Position numbers and translations under genes: made by a program. A DNA stretch of 64,000 bases from Clonostachys chloroleuca (taxonomy: Eukaryota; Ascomycota; Sordariomycetes; Hypocreales; Bionectriaceae), in the NCBI GenBank assembly GCA_037952775.1, contig JBANAY010000003.1:32612001-32676000 (forward strand), given 5' to 3'. The notes beneath the pieces were generated by a model. The model was given only the letters and a program-made list of their open reading frames with translations. It was not told the origin of the DNA and made no database searches. Below are positions 20,452 through 30,779 of the stretch, in pieces. Positions within the stretch are counted from its first letter, which is position 1. Each line of letters begins with the position of its first letter.

Positions 20452-23277
20452 TTTGAATGATTTTGGTTGTCGTGAACTAGATCGGACAATGCGAATTAGC
20501 AACAGGACAAGTCATAGATAACACCATTTGGCGCTAGCAACTTGGGAAAGTAGGTTGGACAAGTGACGGTCAAGTCAGGGAATGTGAGCCCGAAAATGGC
20601 TTCGCGATCAAAATTGAGTATACAATCGTGATAGGAGTTCGTATGAATATGTATAGCGAACGCGCGGGACGGTGTTGTTGAAGAAGCGATCCTCGCAGTT
20701 AAAGACGGTCAAGCGAACCTCCCCTCCCCCGCTCTCGCTCAGTCAGAGGGGGTGGTGGGGTTGGGTGTACAAGGCGATGTTGATGGTATCAAACGGTCTT
20801 TGAGGGTTGGAGGAGGATCAATCGAGTGCGGATGAGTGTCTGTCCAGTCAAGGAGTGTCTACCCATCGCGAGTATCGTCATGTCGCAGGTATCCAGGTCG
20901 AGATTCACAGTTCAGGGTTGGAGGGGGCGGACAAGGAGGGCATGACGACAGGAATGGCAAGAGGCCAGCAGTTGCGCGACATTTCTATACATACCGTAAT
21001 GTGTATCGAAAGGTGAACGGTCAAGTGAATGACTTTCTTTGTCCCGGACTGGACTTGGTGCAGTAGAGAAGGCGCGGTGAGTAGTTGTTTGTGTCTAGTT
21101 GTGGTTTGGGGGGAGGTGGATTCAGGGAAAGGCGGACGGGATCAGTGGAAATTGAAGAAGGGGTTCGGCGAGCAGCCTCAGGCTGGGCACAGGCGCACCG
21201 CGGCCACGAATGCACAGAGAAACTGGGCTTCTAGCATTAGGAGGAAGCAGGCAGCAGACACTGTACTGCAGGTACTGTATGTAGCCCCGACGCCGCAGAT
21301 CGCTGCAAGATACAGGCGGGTCAGAACTAATAGCGCCTGCTGCCAGGTACCCCAGGGGTCAGTTGACATAAAATACAGCACAACTTGCCGGGGCCTGAGC
21401 ACTCCCTGTATTCAGCCATGCATTGTATCAAGAGTAGAGCAGTGAAGCACAGGACAACAATTGCAATACTGAGTAAACCATAAACGATAACAAGGATTTG
21501 TGTCTTCCTAAAAAATAGCCGCCGCTTTCTTATCAATCAGCAGAATTCATGTCGTATGGTAGGCAAGAGAGTATTGCGGTGCTGTCTCCTATTTTATGTC
21601 ACCCTTGAAGCCTGAGTACAGTACTTACCCGCACAGTGCCAATTGCAGGCTAGATAGGACTAGAGAGCTACTAGTACAGCATCGGGACAGCTGTGCTCTG
21701 CACTTTCAGTGGGCTAGCTGCCCTGTCATCTGCCTAATCAGCAGCTGAATGGGGAGCTGTGGTTGGTGGGCGCGAGCCACAATGCCCAATGGTGGTGGCA
21801 CAAGGCCATTCGTCACTACCAGTCAAAAGAAACCGGCGCCCAATCAAATCACCATTCGCTGCCCATCATGATGGAAGGAGATGGATCCCAATGGTCCTCA
21901 TCGGCTCAGGTCAATGTCTCAGAGAGTCTCTCTATTCCTGCAGCACCGCACCGCCCCCTGCTGTTGCACAGCCTCAGGTACGAGGACAGTACCTCAGCGA
22001 GCGTCCAAGGTACTCCCAACTGTTTTTCCTTTTTTTCACTTCTATCTCCCACTTGTTGGGTCTCGGTAAGCAGGCCTACCGACCAGCATTGCAAACAGAG
22101 GCAGGCGCATCACGTCACCAGCGATGATTTCATGGGGGAACCAGAGCGTTTTCGCCTCCTCCTTGGCTCGCCGTTCCGATGAAACAGACTCTAAAACCCC
22201 AACCCTGATCCAAACAGTTTCTCCCAACAGAACACATCAGTATTGGGCAACCGTCGTGTTTTATTATATGCTCACCCCGGAGCGCCATCGTTGTTTTACG
22301 ACGGTGCCATCATGGCCCAATCTTCTTGCGAGAGTAAACATCCCACCTCACCGGTGGTGCGCATGCAGCTTCAGTCACATAGTAATTGAAGGGCTGTGGT
22401 CATAAGGCGCATCCCGCAATGACGTGTGATGGGGATTCTGCCCACCACTACCCAAGCATGACACGTGCTCACATTCATCCTCGTAGGCTTCTCCTCGCAT
22501 TACTATGGTAGGGTTGCAGCCTTATCGAAATAGACACGGGCGGTTGAAAGTGTGTAAATGCAACCCTCGAGTCCGCAGCTACAGCACATGAATATGCACT
22601 TGCTGATTGCATGATCACGAGAATGTAGAAGGACAGAGTATCCAAACCAGCATAAATTGGTGCCAAAAACTTGTTGACGATGTCCGCCCCCGAGTCCGAT
22701 CCACAACATACCATCATCGCCGGCATGACCAACTACCTCGAGTCCATTCACTAATACGGGCCTACCGTTCCCATCTGGTGGTGGTATCATGGCCAGCGTC
22801 GACTAAAGGGTTCGAATAAGCAGCGCATGGTTTCCCGATTAGATCCTTCAGCTGCAGCCCCCTCCAAGACGATTGGCTGCGCCCAAACTCGTACGAAGAG
22901 CTGGACAGACAGGTTTTCGGCCGGTTGGCTCACGTGGCTGTGCCTTGTGAGGCGGCGGATAGCCAAAGCCCAGCAAAACCGTAGCCTTCGCCTGGCCCCA
23001 GCCAAATCCAGCTAGACGAGCCTTGGAAGTCAGGCCACAGGCACAGCAGAACCGAAGCCCGGGCTTTCCCGCATTGGTCAGTTACCCTGGTACATCGCCG
23101 CGAAGCGATCTTTTGCCCGAGCGGTTAGGTATCTCGCTAGCCACGGGAGCTCCCCCAAACTCTGACCTCATCCGTTGCTCCAATTGCCGCTCACGATTTG
23201 CTCTCCTTCTACTTATACCTGCCAATTGCAACCCCCAATTGTCAATCAATTCCCATCACACACCCAACAAACCAATC
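20452..23277. other. Long intergenic region between 14-3-3 and ATPase inhibitor
   Basis: 2.8 kb between two divergent genes. Only short, overlapping chance frames are present. The part next to the 14-3-3 gene (about 20500-21000) is a likely promoter and long leader. A sequence resembling a tRNA D-arm lies near 23113-23131 but lacks the rest of a tRNA. No repeat or mobile element is recognised. Confidence 0.5.
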
Positions 23278-23736
23278 ATGCTTCGAACAACCTTCACCAA
23301 GACGGCCTCCGTCCGCCCTCTCCGCGCTGCCTTCACCACCACTGTTCGTGCCATGGGTGAAGGCGACACTGGTGCCCCGCCCAAGCTTGGTGGTACTGGG
23401 TGAGTAACTTTCACCAAAACCGGTGAACTTCTCATCGGCCCCTCAATTCATATGCTGTGGATTTCCAGTGACTAACCAACGTCTTTTTATCTTCCTCTAG
23501 TGACGCCTTCCAGCGCCGCGAGAAGGCCAGCGAAGACTACGCCATCCGCCAGCGTGAGAAGGAGAAGCTTCTCGAGCTCAAGAAGAAGCTCCAGGAGCAG
23601 AAGGAGCACCTCGAGCGTCTGTCCCAGCACATGTACGTCTTGCCGCGTAGTTCCCCGGGATATACATCGTTTACGGGAAGCTAATCCATTTATTTCCAGT
23701 GACGAGATCACCAAGGACCAGGACGAGAAGAACTAA
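23278..23736 (+). CDS. INH1: Mitochondrial F1F0-ATPase inhibitor (IF1/INH1)
   Basis: Small matrix protein that blocks ATP hydrolysis by F1 when the proton gradient collapses. Three exons: 23278-23399, 23501-23632, 23700-23736; 96 residues. Residues 1-25 form an Arg/Thr-rich presequence (MLRTTFTKTASVRPLRAAFT). The inhibitory segment GDAFQRREKASEDYAIRQRE is created by the first splice and is followed by a long Lys/Glu/Leu coiled coil (EKLLELKKKLQEQKEHLERL) that mediates dimerisation, with His residues that may serve as the pH sensor. Length matches the family. Confidence 0.93.
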
Positions 23737-24103
23737 ATACTTTGAGCGCAAACAAAACACACGATATCCGGCTGTTGGAAGGGAGGAACTCGGCCCCATT
23801 GTACGAAATTGACGGCAAGGCGGTGTCTTTCACGTTCTCCGGTTTTTCACCCATGAGCCTGGCAGCTTCCGCAATTTTAGGCTAGTGTACATTACTCTGC
23901 GCATCCCAACACCTTTCAAAAACAGCGATCCGGCTTGGAATATGTGTGCCACGATGTATCCATTATATGAGCTTGTGGCCGAGTCCCACTTCCACTACTT
24001 GTAAATTTACCACCCAGAACTCCCAGAATATCAGCCCCTAAACATGTAAAATCTAAGAAAAACAGCTCGCATATCCTTTTGCCCGAGAATCCCATCACTG
24101 TAT
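23737..24103. other. Convergent 3' flanks of INH1 and NSP1
   Basis: 367 bases between two stop codons. Nothing but 3' untranslated sequence is expected and nothing else is seen. Confidence 0.5.
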
Positions 24104-26178
24104 TCATCGTCCCATGTATGAACGGTAAAAGCTCTCAGCCGCGTCGTTGTCGGCCACGCCATAATGACTGCCTAGGTTGTGACTGGCCTTTTGCGCCGCA
24201 GCAACCTTAGTTTGCAATTGCGAGGCGTTGGCATCGATCCATTGCAGCTGCGTGAGGTGCCCGTTGAGAACCCGCACAATCTGGCTCAGCTGGAGTTGAA
24301 TAATTAGTAAATAAGGTCAAGGGAAACGGGGGGTGTGGGATGTGGAAAAACATACAGGATCCTCTGGCTTAGCACCTTTGCTAAGTGTGCCTGAAATATC
24401 GTTGATCTCCTTGACCATTTTAGATAGATCCCGAGACTTTTCATCGAGTTGCTGGGTCAGCTTCTCAGCCAGCTTGTAGGTTCGCTCGCGCTCCTGGTCA
24501 GGGCCAGCGAGCTGTTCACCAGTGCCGATCTGCTTAGCAAACATGTCCTGCAACTCGGACTCGTAACGGTCAAGCCAGGCCTCTAGCTCGTCCTGCTGAC
24601 CTTCAACGGAGGAGAGCTGACGCTCAATCTCATGGCTGGCTCGCTCTGCCTCGAATGTGTCCAGATACAGCTTCTGAATCTTCTCGCCATTATCCACAAG
24701 CTGTCGGTCCCAGTTAGAGACGACGGTTGCTTGGTCTTTGAACTCCTTTTGGTATTTCGACAAGTCTGAGGCCCAGCGGGTGACAATATCCTCCATTGTC
24801 TTGTTCTTGAGCCTTGCAATTTGAGATGTAGGTCCAGTAGTAGATGCACCCAGTGCGCTTGAGCCTGGGGCTGGAGTGCTTGGCTTGGCCGCGTCCGTAG
24901 GTTTATCCTTCCCAGCAGCAGCAGCGGCGGGAGTAGAAGCAGGCTTGGCGCCAAACAAGCTTGAGGTAGCGGCGGCAGGCGCTGCAGATCCAGCAGGTGC
25001 CATACTTGCAGCTCCAAGCGCTGCTGGGGCGGCCGTTGTGGTGGCGGTTGTTGCGGCAGGCTGGGAGGACGCTGCCGGGGTCCCGAAGAGAGATGCGGTA
25101 GGCTTCGAGCTCGAGGCCTCGCCGGCTGGCTTCGTACCGAACAAGGACGTTGAGGTAGCCGCTGGAGCCGCCGGGGCTGCTGTCGAAGCAGCAGGAGGCT
25201 TGGCTGCGAAGAGATTCGTCGAGGTAGGTGCAGCAGGAGTAGCAGAGGGCGCTTGTGCGCTGGCACCTCCAAACAAACCACCAGCGGGTGCGGCAGCTGG
25301 GGTAGACGTGGCAGCTGTGGCAGGTTTGGTCCCAAATAAACCACCGGCAGCTGGGGCGGCTGGCTTAGTATCAGTAGCACTCGCTGTAGTTGTGGAAATG
25401 GTTGGGAAGAGGCCACCTGAAGTAGCAGCAGGAGCTGCTGGCTTATTGGCACCGAATAAGCCTCCAGGGGCTGCGGCTGTAGTTGGCGTGGCAGGCTTGT
25501 TCATGCCACCGAATAGCGATGACCCCGTTGTTGCGGGCTGGGCGGATGGGTTTCCGAATAGGCTGGGTCCAGTCGTTTTTGAGCTGTCAGCTGGAGGTGC
25601 ACCGGCGGGTGTGGTAGAGGGCAGAGAGAACAAAGGCTTTGCCGGAGTGGCCGCGGCAGCAGCTGTAGTCGCAGGAGCTAAGCTTTGAGCTCCAGTGGCC
25701 GCGCCAAACGGTGAAGGGGCGGCTGTAGTAGTCGGTGCCGATGACTGAGCCTGGCTCGTGGTCGTTTGCCCAAGGGAAAACCCTCCTGTTGATGGAGTTG
25801 TTGTGCTACCGGCTCCAAAAAGCCCTCCCGCAGGTTTCGGTGCAGATGTGGTGGCTCCGAACAAGCCACCAGTGGCTGGCGTTGTTGATGCTGGAGTTGC
25901 CGTAGCCGTATTGCCAAACAAAGAGCCGCCAGAAGAGGCCGGCGTTGCGCTGGATCCTCCGCCAAAAAGGCTACCTGCAGGCTTCGGGGCGGTGGTGCTG
26001 CTTTGTTGTCCGAAGAGCCCTCCTCCAGCGGCTGGCGTTGAGGGTTTGTTGTTGGTACCAAACGAAAACGAGTTACCTCCTGAAGCCCCCCAAACAGTCC
26101 TCCCGTAGCAGGTGCAGTCGACGTCGTATTGTTCGATGCGGCGCCCGAAGAGCTCGCGCCTCCAAAGTTGAAAGACAT
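24104..26178 (-). CDS. NSP1: FG-nucleoporin Nsp1/Nup62 (apparent one-base deletion near N-terminus)
   Basis: Central-channel nucleoporin that forms the permeability barrier and, with Nup49 and Nup57, the channel complex. Exons on the minus strand: 24356-26178 and 24104-24289 (62 codons ending SYMGR). The N-terminal two thirds is low-complexity Ala/Thr/Pro with many GLFG/SLFG repeats, mixed with a short FxFG-type start (MSFNFGG). The C-terminal Nsp1_C coiled coil (about residue 450 on) begins SQIARLKNKTMEDIVTRW and continues through SNWDRQLVDNGEKIQKLYLD. The ATG frame and the FG-repeat frame differ by one base: they meet at a run of six C (plus strand 26086-26091), and a seventh would restore one 669-residue frame. 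The 3' intron is a normal GT-AG with CTAAT branch-like sequence. Confidence 0.9.
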
Positions 26179-27003
26179 GGCTATTGTTCTGTTTTCGCTA
26201 ACGCCAACCTGGGCAGAGTCGTGATGGGAACGTGATCGAGATTGCGAGAGGCTGAGGAAGACGATTGGACCCGATTCGTTTAGATCCTCACCATGACAAA
26301 GGGGAACTTGGTCACAAAGGGATGCCAATGGCGTCGAGGAGACAAGCAGATTGCCACCTGTTTGATGGATAGAGAGGCACGTGCAAAGGCGCCAACAACA
26401 AAGGATTATGGATGACCGTCGCCCCGAGAACTAGGCTGGGAGCTTTTTTTTTGGATGTAGCAGCCTCAGCTCCACGCGAACTGTGGTTGGGCGCGACAAG
26501 CTTAGAGCCACACCAGGTACTTCCGTACCACACGCACGAGCCACACCCACTCCACCACTGGAGCCAGTGCACCATCCACCACTAATTACTCCAAGTAGGA
26601 CTGTCCGTCAGCACGTCGATCATCAACCTCGAGTGGCTCATGTGCCCTTTGCCCAACGATATCCCCGAAGTGCAGTGCAGACCCTTCTCGCAGATTCAAA
26701 GTCGAGCATCTGTGCTCCTTTTCCTGCCTTCCTCCCCTCGACCCCGACAAAGAGGAACAGTCTGCCGGTAGGTGATTGCTCCTGAGAGCAGAGCGCCGCC
26801 CGCACCATTCGATCAGTCGCTATGCGTCCCCGGCCTTGAGCTGCCTCTCCATCCCCAAGGCCTCTACTCGACTAAATTAAACCACGATTTCCTGGGCCAA
26901 TCTGCATCCAGACCTCACAATATAAGAGCTCGTCAATCGATTTGCACAACTACATATACAATCACGGGTTATTGGGAGAGTCCTTAGACCTCCTTCCACC
27001 ACA
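26179..27003. promoter_or_regulatory. Divergent promoter region, NSP1 / aftiphilin-like gene
   Basis: 825 bases between two start codons. It contains a CACGTGC element at about 26379-26385, a poly-T run (26444-26452), and CCACAC/CCACCACT direct repeats near 26529-26583. No gene is supportable here. Confidence 0.45.
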
Positions 27004-28590
27004 ATGCCAGCTGTTGAGGGGCTTGAGCCTCCAGGAGACTCCCGCAAAGCAAACCCCGGGGCTCTGACGCTGGGTATGAGCTCCCCCTTTCCATTCTGTT
27101 CCTCTCCAATTGACACTTTTACCAGCAGATCAATCGGACTCTGAAGACCAATTTGTGGATGCGCAATCCAGCCCACATCCCATATCACCCATCCCAAAAT
27201 CCCAGGTCGAGCAAGACAACAAGGAAACAGCACCCAGCGAGATACCAGCAACGGACGCTGATCAGCCAAAAGAGAATGACGATATTGACGAGAAAGCTGT
27301 GCTGCACGAAACTTCATCCGACTCAACGCCGCAGGCTATTGAAGAAGCTCCCAAACCGGCTGCCGAGGAGACTCCAGAACCAATTGGTTCACACTCAGAG
27401 GATGTGAACGAGAAATTACCGGCGACTGCTAAACCTGACGTCAAAGTTACCGGCACTGACGGGGTGGTAGAGGAGATCTCTACAAATGACTCTACAGGTA
27501 CGATGAAATGCCCACAGCATGGAGGACAGACGCTGACTACAAAGCAATAGTTTCTACACCCCAGGCTGAAGTCCCGCCGGAGCCTCAGACCACTCAGGAT
27601 TCCGATAGCAAAGAAGTACAAGAAATCAGTATCAATGGCAATGGCGAAGATTCTCATGATGATGATATGTCTGAGGGCTTTGACCAGTCTGAAGGCTTCG
27701 AAGAGGCTGGTGATGATTTCGACGACTTTGAGGAGGGCGGCCAGGAAGATGACGACTTTGATGATTTCGATGACGGGTTTCAACAGGCTGAGCCTGTACC
27801 GACACCAACGCAGACTACTCTGCCAGTTCTGCCAGTGCTTCCATTTGTGAGTCCAATAACGTCACATACAATGTTTTGCAGTTTCTCACAGCCAGTCTAG
27901 CCGATACCAGATTTCGAGGACCTCGATTCAGATGAGATCATCTCTTCGCTCGACCAATATCTCACGACCCTATTCCCCCCGGAAGAGCTGGATCTCCCTC
28001 CTCTACCCCAACTACCTCGGGAAGCCTCGGCCTTTATCACATCACGGTCTGCCTCCCTCTGGTCACAACTCGTTGCCCCTCCACCCTTGGCGCCGCCGGA
28101 TTGGATCAGATCTCGCACCCGCCGCCTATTCCTCGTCTCCCTTGGCGTACCTGTCGATCTAGATGAGATCCTTCCAGCATCAAAGCAAAAGAAGCTCGTA
28201 CTCCCCTCACTGAATATTCCCTCCTCATCGTCTCCCCGGACGTCACACGAAGCTCGCTCAGCTACACGATTACGGCAGGATGATGCCAACGCCTCAACCA
28301 CCTCTGTCGATACACAAGGGAAGCCGAGGCACAGACGAGGCCCATCCCCGCAACCAGAACTAGATATTGTTGCAGCGCGGCATCTCTGCACAACCACTGA
28401 TGAAGCCCTAAACGGCATGACGGACGAAGAGTTAAGCAGCCACATAGAGAAGTTGAAAGTTCTCGAAGTAACCGCCAAGGAGGTGTTGGAATACTGGACG
28501 AAGAGGACAGATGAGAAAATTGCTGAGCGGGAGACCTTTGAGGGAGTAATAGAGAACTTAGTAAAACACGCGAGAAAAGTTCGCAAATAG
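27004..28590 (+). CDS. Acidic disordered protein with DDFxDF motifs, aftiphilin/Laa2-like
   Basis: 474 residues in four exons: 27004-27073, 27129-27497, 27551-27846, 27901-28590. The N-terminal half is Glu/Asp/Ser/Pro-rich and disordered, then comes a cluster of acidic-phenylalanine motifs (EGFDQSEGFEE, DDFDDFEEG, DDFDDFDDGF at about residues 200-230). Such DF-x-DF/DFxxF motifs bind the ear of AP-1 gamma and GGA adaptors in aftiphilin, gamma-synergin and yeast Laa2. The C-terminal half contains a Pro-rich segment, PDWIRSRTRRLFLVSLGVPV (a conserved patch in the fungal family) and a terminal coiled coil of about 60 residues. A role as clathrin/AP-1 accessory factor in vesicle traffic is inference from these motifs. 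It converges on eIF2-gamma. Confidence 0.7.
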
Positions 28591-29098
28591 CCAAAAGATC
28601 TAATGCCACACAAAATAATCAAACAGACAGAAGAAGCACATTGATAGGGGACCTTGATGGTTTACTTTTCGAGATGCGAGTCATGAAATGAATATAACAG
28701 CTGCAACTCCTTTTTGGATGCGTTTTGGGCCTCTCTCTCTTTTCTGTTCAGGTACCGTACATGCGCCATCAACTCTTTGCTATCCCACAGGGATCCCCCA
28801 AACATATAGCTCCCCTCGCGAAGATTCTTCACTTTTCGTTGTTTCGCTTCCCTTCTCTCCCCGAGCCAACACACCGAGAGAGAATTCCAGTGACCCCTTG
28901 GAACGAGGGTTTCGTCCAAGCAAGCGTAACTATGGAGCCCGGAAATTTCACCAATCTAAAACCCATCCGGACATAACATCCGTTTTGTGTCCAAGTGTCC
29001 CTGGTCCCTGCAGGTTTCGGGTTGCAAGAAGCATTACGTGTTTTTTCATTCTTGTTTCCTATTTTTTTTTTAATTGATTTAAGATCAACAAGTTAAGA
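28591..29098. other. Convergent 3' flanks
   Basis: 508 bases between the stop codons of the aftiphilin-like gene and eIF2-gamma. It holds an 11-base T run near 29061-29071 and no coding signal. Confidence 0.5.
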
Positions 29099-30779
29099 TT
29101 AGGAGGTGCTAGGTTCCAAGGTGACACCACTGCAAAAAAAGGGGGGAGAATGGTTAGTTTTTATATTCTCAATACGCAAGCAAGGGGGCATATAGAAGAA
29201 ACTTACGCCGCAATTGTGGCCCAACCAATGAGACGCCAATGCTTCTCGATACGACGGCTCAGAGCAACCTTCTCGCCAATGTTGGTGCAAGCAGGGCTGG
29301 TTAGCACGAGCTTGGCGGCATCCTGCTTGATGGCGGCAATCTTGGCACCAGTGGATGTGGAACCGATGTTGACCATGATGACTTCGTTCTTGGCCAACTT
29401 GGCAACCTTGGCCTGCTTGCCGTCGGCGGTCCTTACACCCAGCAGACGACGGAGGAGGTAGAAGTTGACTTCGATTTCGCTGTAGATTTCGGGGAGGCGG
29501 CCCTTGAGACCCAGCACGAAACCGACCAGACGATCAGCTCGGCAGAGGGTGGGGTCGATACGGGTACCAACACCGATCAGACCTCCGGGGACGGCGTACT
29601 TCAGGTCGTTGGCTTCTGAGTTCAGAGATACGACTCTGCTGAAGATGGGTGTGCACTTGAGGGCACCGCTGTCATCGCGAGACACGATACCAGGACGGAT
29701 TTCGATCTCGTCACCCAACTTGACAACACCGTGCAGGATACTACCACCGGCAACACCACCCTTCAGGTCATCAATCTCAGCACCAGGCTTGTTGACGTCA
29801 AAGGATCGAATGACAATCATGTGAGGGTCAATGGAGAAATCTCTAGGGGGAACAGGGATGGTGTTGACAATGGCCTCGTTGACGGCATCAATGTTGAACT
29901 TGAGCTGGGCAGAAATGGGAATGACAGGGGACTTTCCGGCAACGGTACCACGGATGAACTTGAGAATCGACTCGTAGTGTTGCTGGGCGGCCTCTTCCCT
30001 CATCAGATCGACCTTGTTCTGCAGAATGATGATCTTGTCCAGCTTCATGATCTCAATAGCTGCCAAGTGTTCAGAGGTCTGGGGCTGAGGGCAAGATTCG
30101 TTGCCAGCGATAAGAAGGAGGGCGGCGTCCATGACGGCGGCACCTGACAACATGGTGCTCATCAGAATATCGTGGCCGGGGCAGTCGACGAATCTATGTT
30201 CCCGGTTAGCTAGCAGTTCCCAGGGCGGCCAATATCATTGGGGGGGAGGGGTTGGACATACGAGACGTGTCGCAACAATCGGTAGGTTCCGGTGCACCCA
30301 TCTCGCTCACATGGAGGATCAACCTCCTTCTCACTCTTGTAGCTTCGATAGCACGTTGGTCGGGGGCAGGCCTGGTTGTCGCACTTGTAGATCTTGGCGT
30401 TGGCATAACCAAGCTTGATAGTAATATTGCGGATCAACTCGTTCTTGAAGCGGACAGTCTGGACACCGGAAATAGCCTTGACCACGGTGGACTTTCCGTG
30501 AGCGACATGGCCAATCGTTCCAATGTTGATGGTCGCTTGGCGGGCGATAATTTCGGGAGTTAGGGGTGTTAAGCTGGCGACATCAAGATCCTTGGGGTCG
30601 GTTTGCGGGGGCAGAGGAGGCTTTGTGGCGGGCTGCTCTGCGATTGCGGGGTTGACGGTCTTCTTCAGTGCTGACTTGATGGGCTTCTCGTCACCAATAT
30701 CGTTGGGGTTGTTGATAGACTCGCCAGAGTCGGACTCTGACTCGATGTCGTCGTATTTGGGGTCGCCGTTGGCAGACAT
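29099..30779 (-). CDS. GCD11: Translation initiation factor eIF2 subunit gamma
   Basis: GTPase core of eIF2, which carries initiator Met-tRNA to the 40S subunit. Exons on the minus strand: 30262-30779, 29207-30193, 29099-29129; 511 residues. A disordered acidic N-terminal extension of about 80 residues precedes the G domain: GHVAHGKST (G1), the eIF2-gamma zinc knuckle with CDNQAC...C...CERDGC, DCPGHD (G3, restored by the first splice: [11 protein letters not shown]), NKVD (G4) and SAQLKFN (G5). Domains II and III follow ([18 protein letters not shown], and [18 protein letters not shown]). The last coding exon is only 31 bases, giving GVTLEPSTS. Start chosen as the first [14 protein letters not shown]. 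Confidence 0.97.

Noticed and set aside
23113..23165. tRNA-like sequence (GCCCGAGCGGTTAGG)
   Set aside because: Resembles the D-arm of a Leu/Ser tRNA, but no T-arm box or pairing acceptor stem follows.
24583..25688. Long open frames of 270-289 codons in other frames and on the plus strand over NSP1
   Set aside because: They are shadows of the GC-rich FG-repeat region; their translations are pure low complexity and have no start context or domain.
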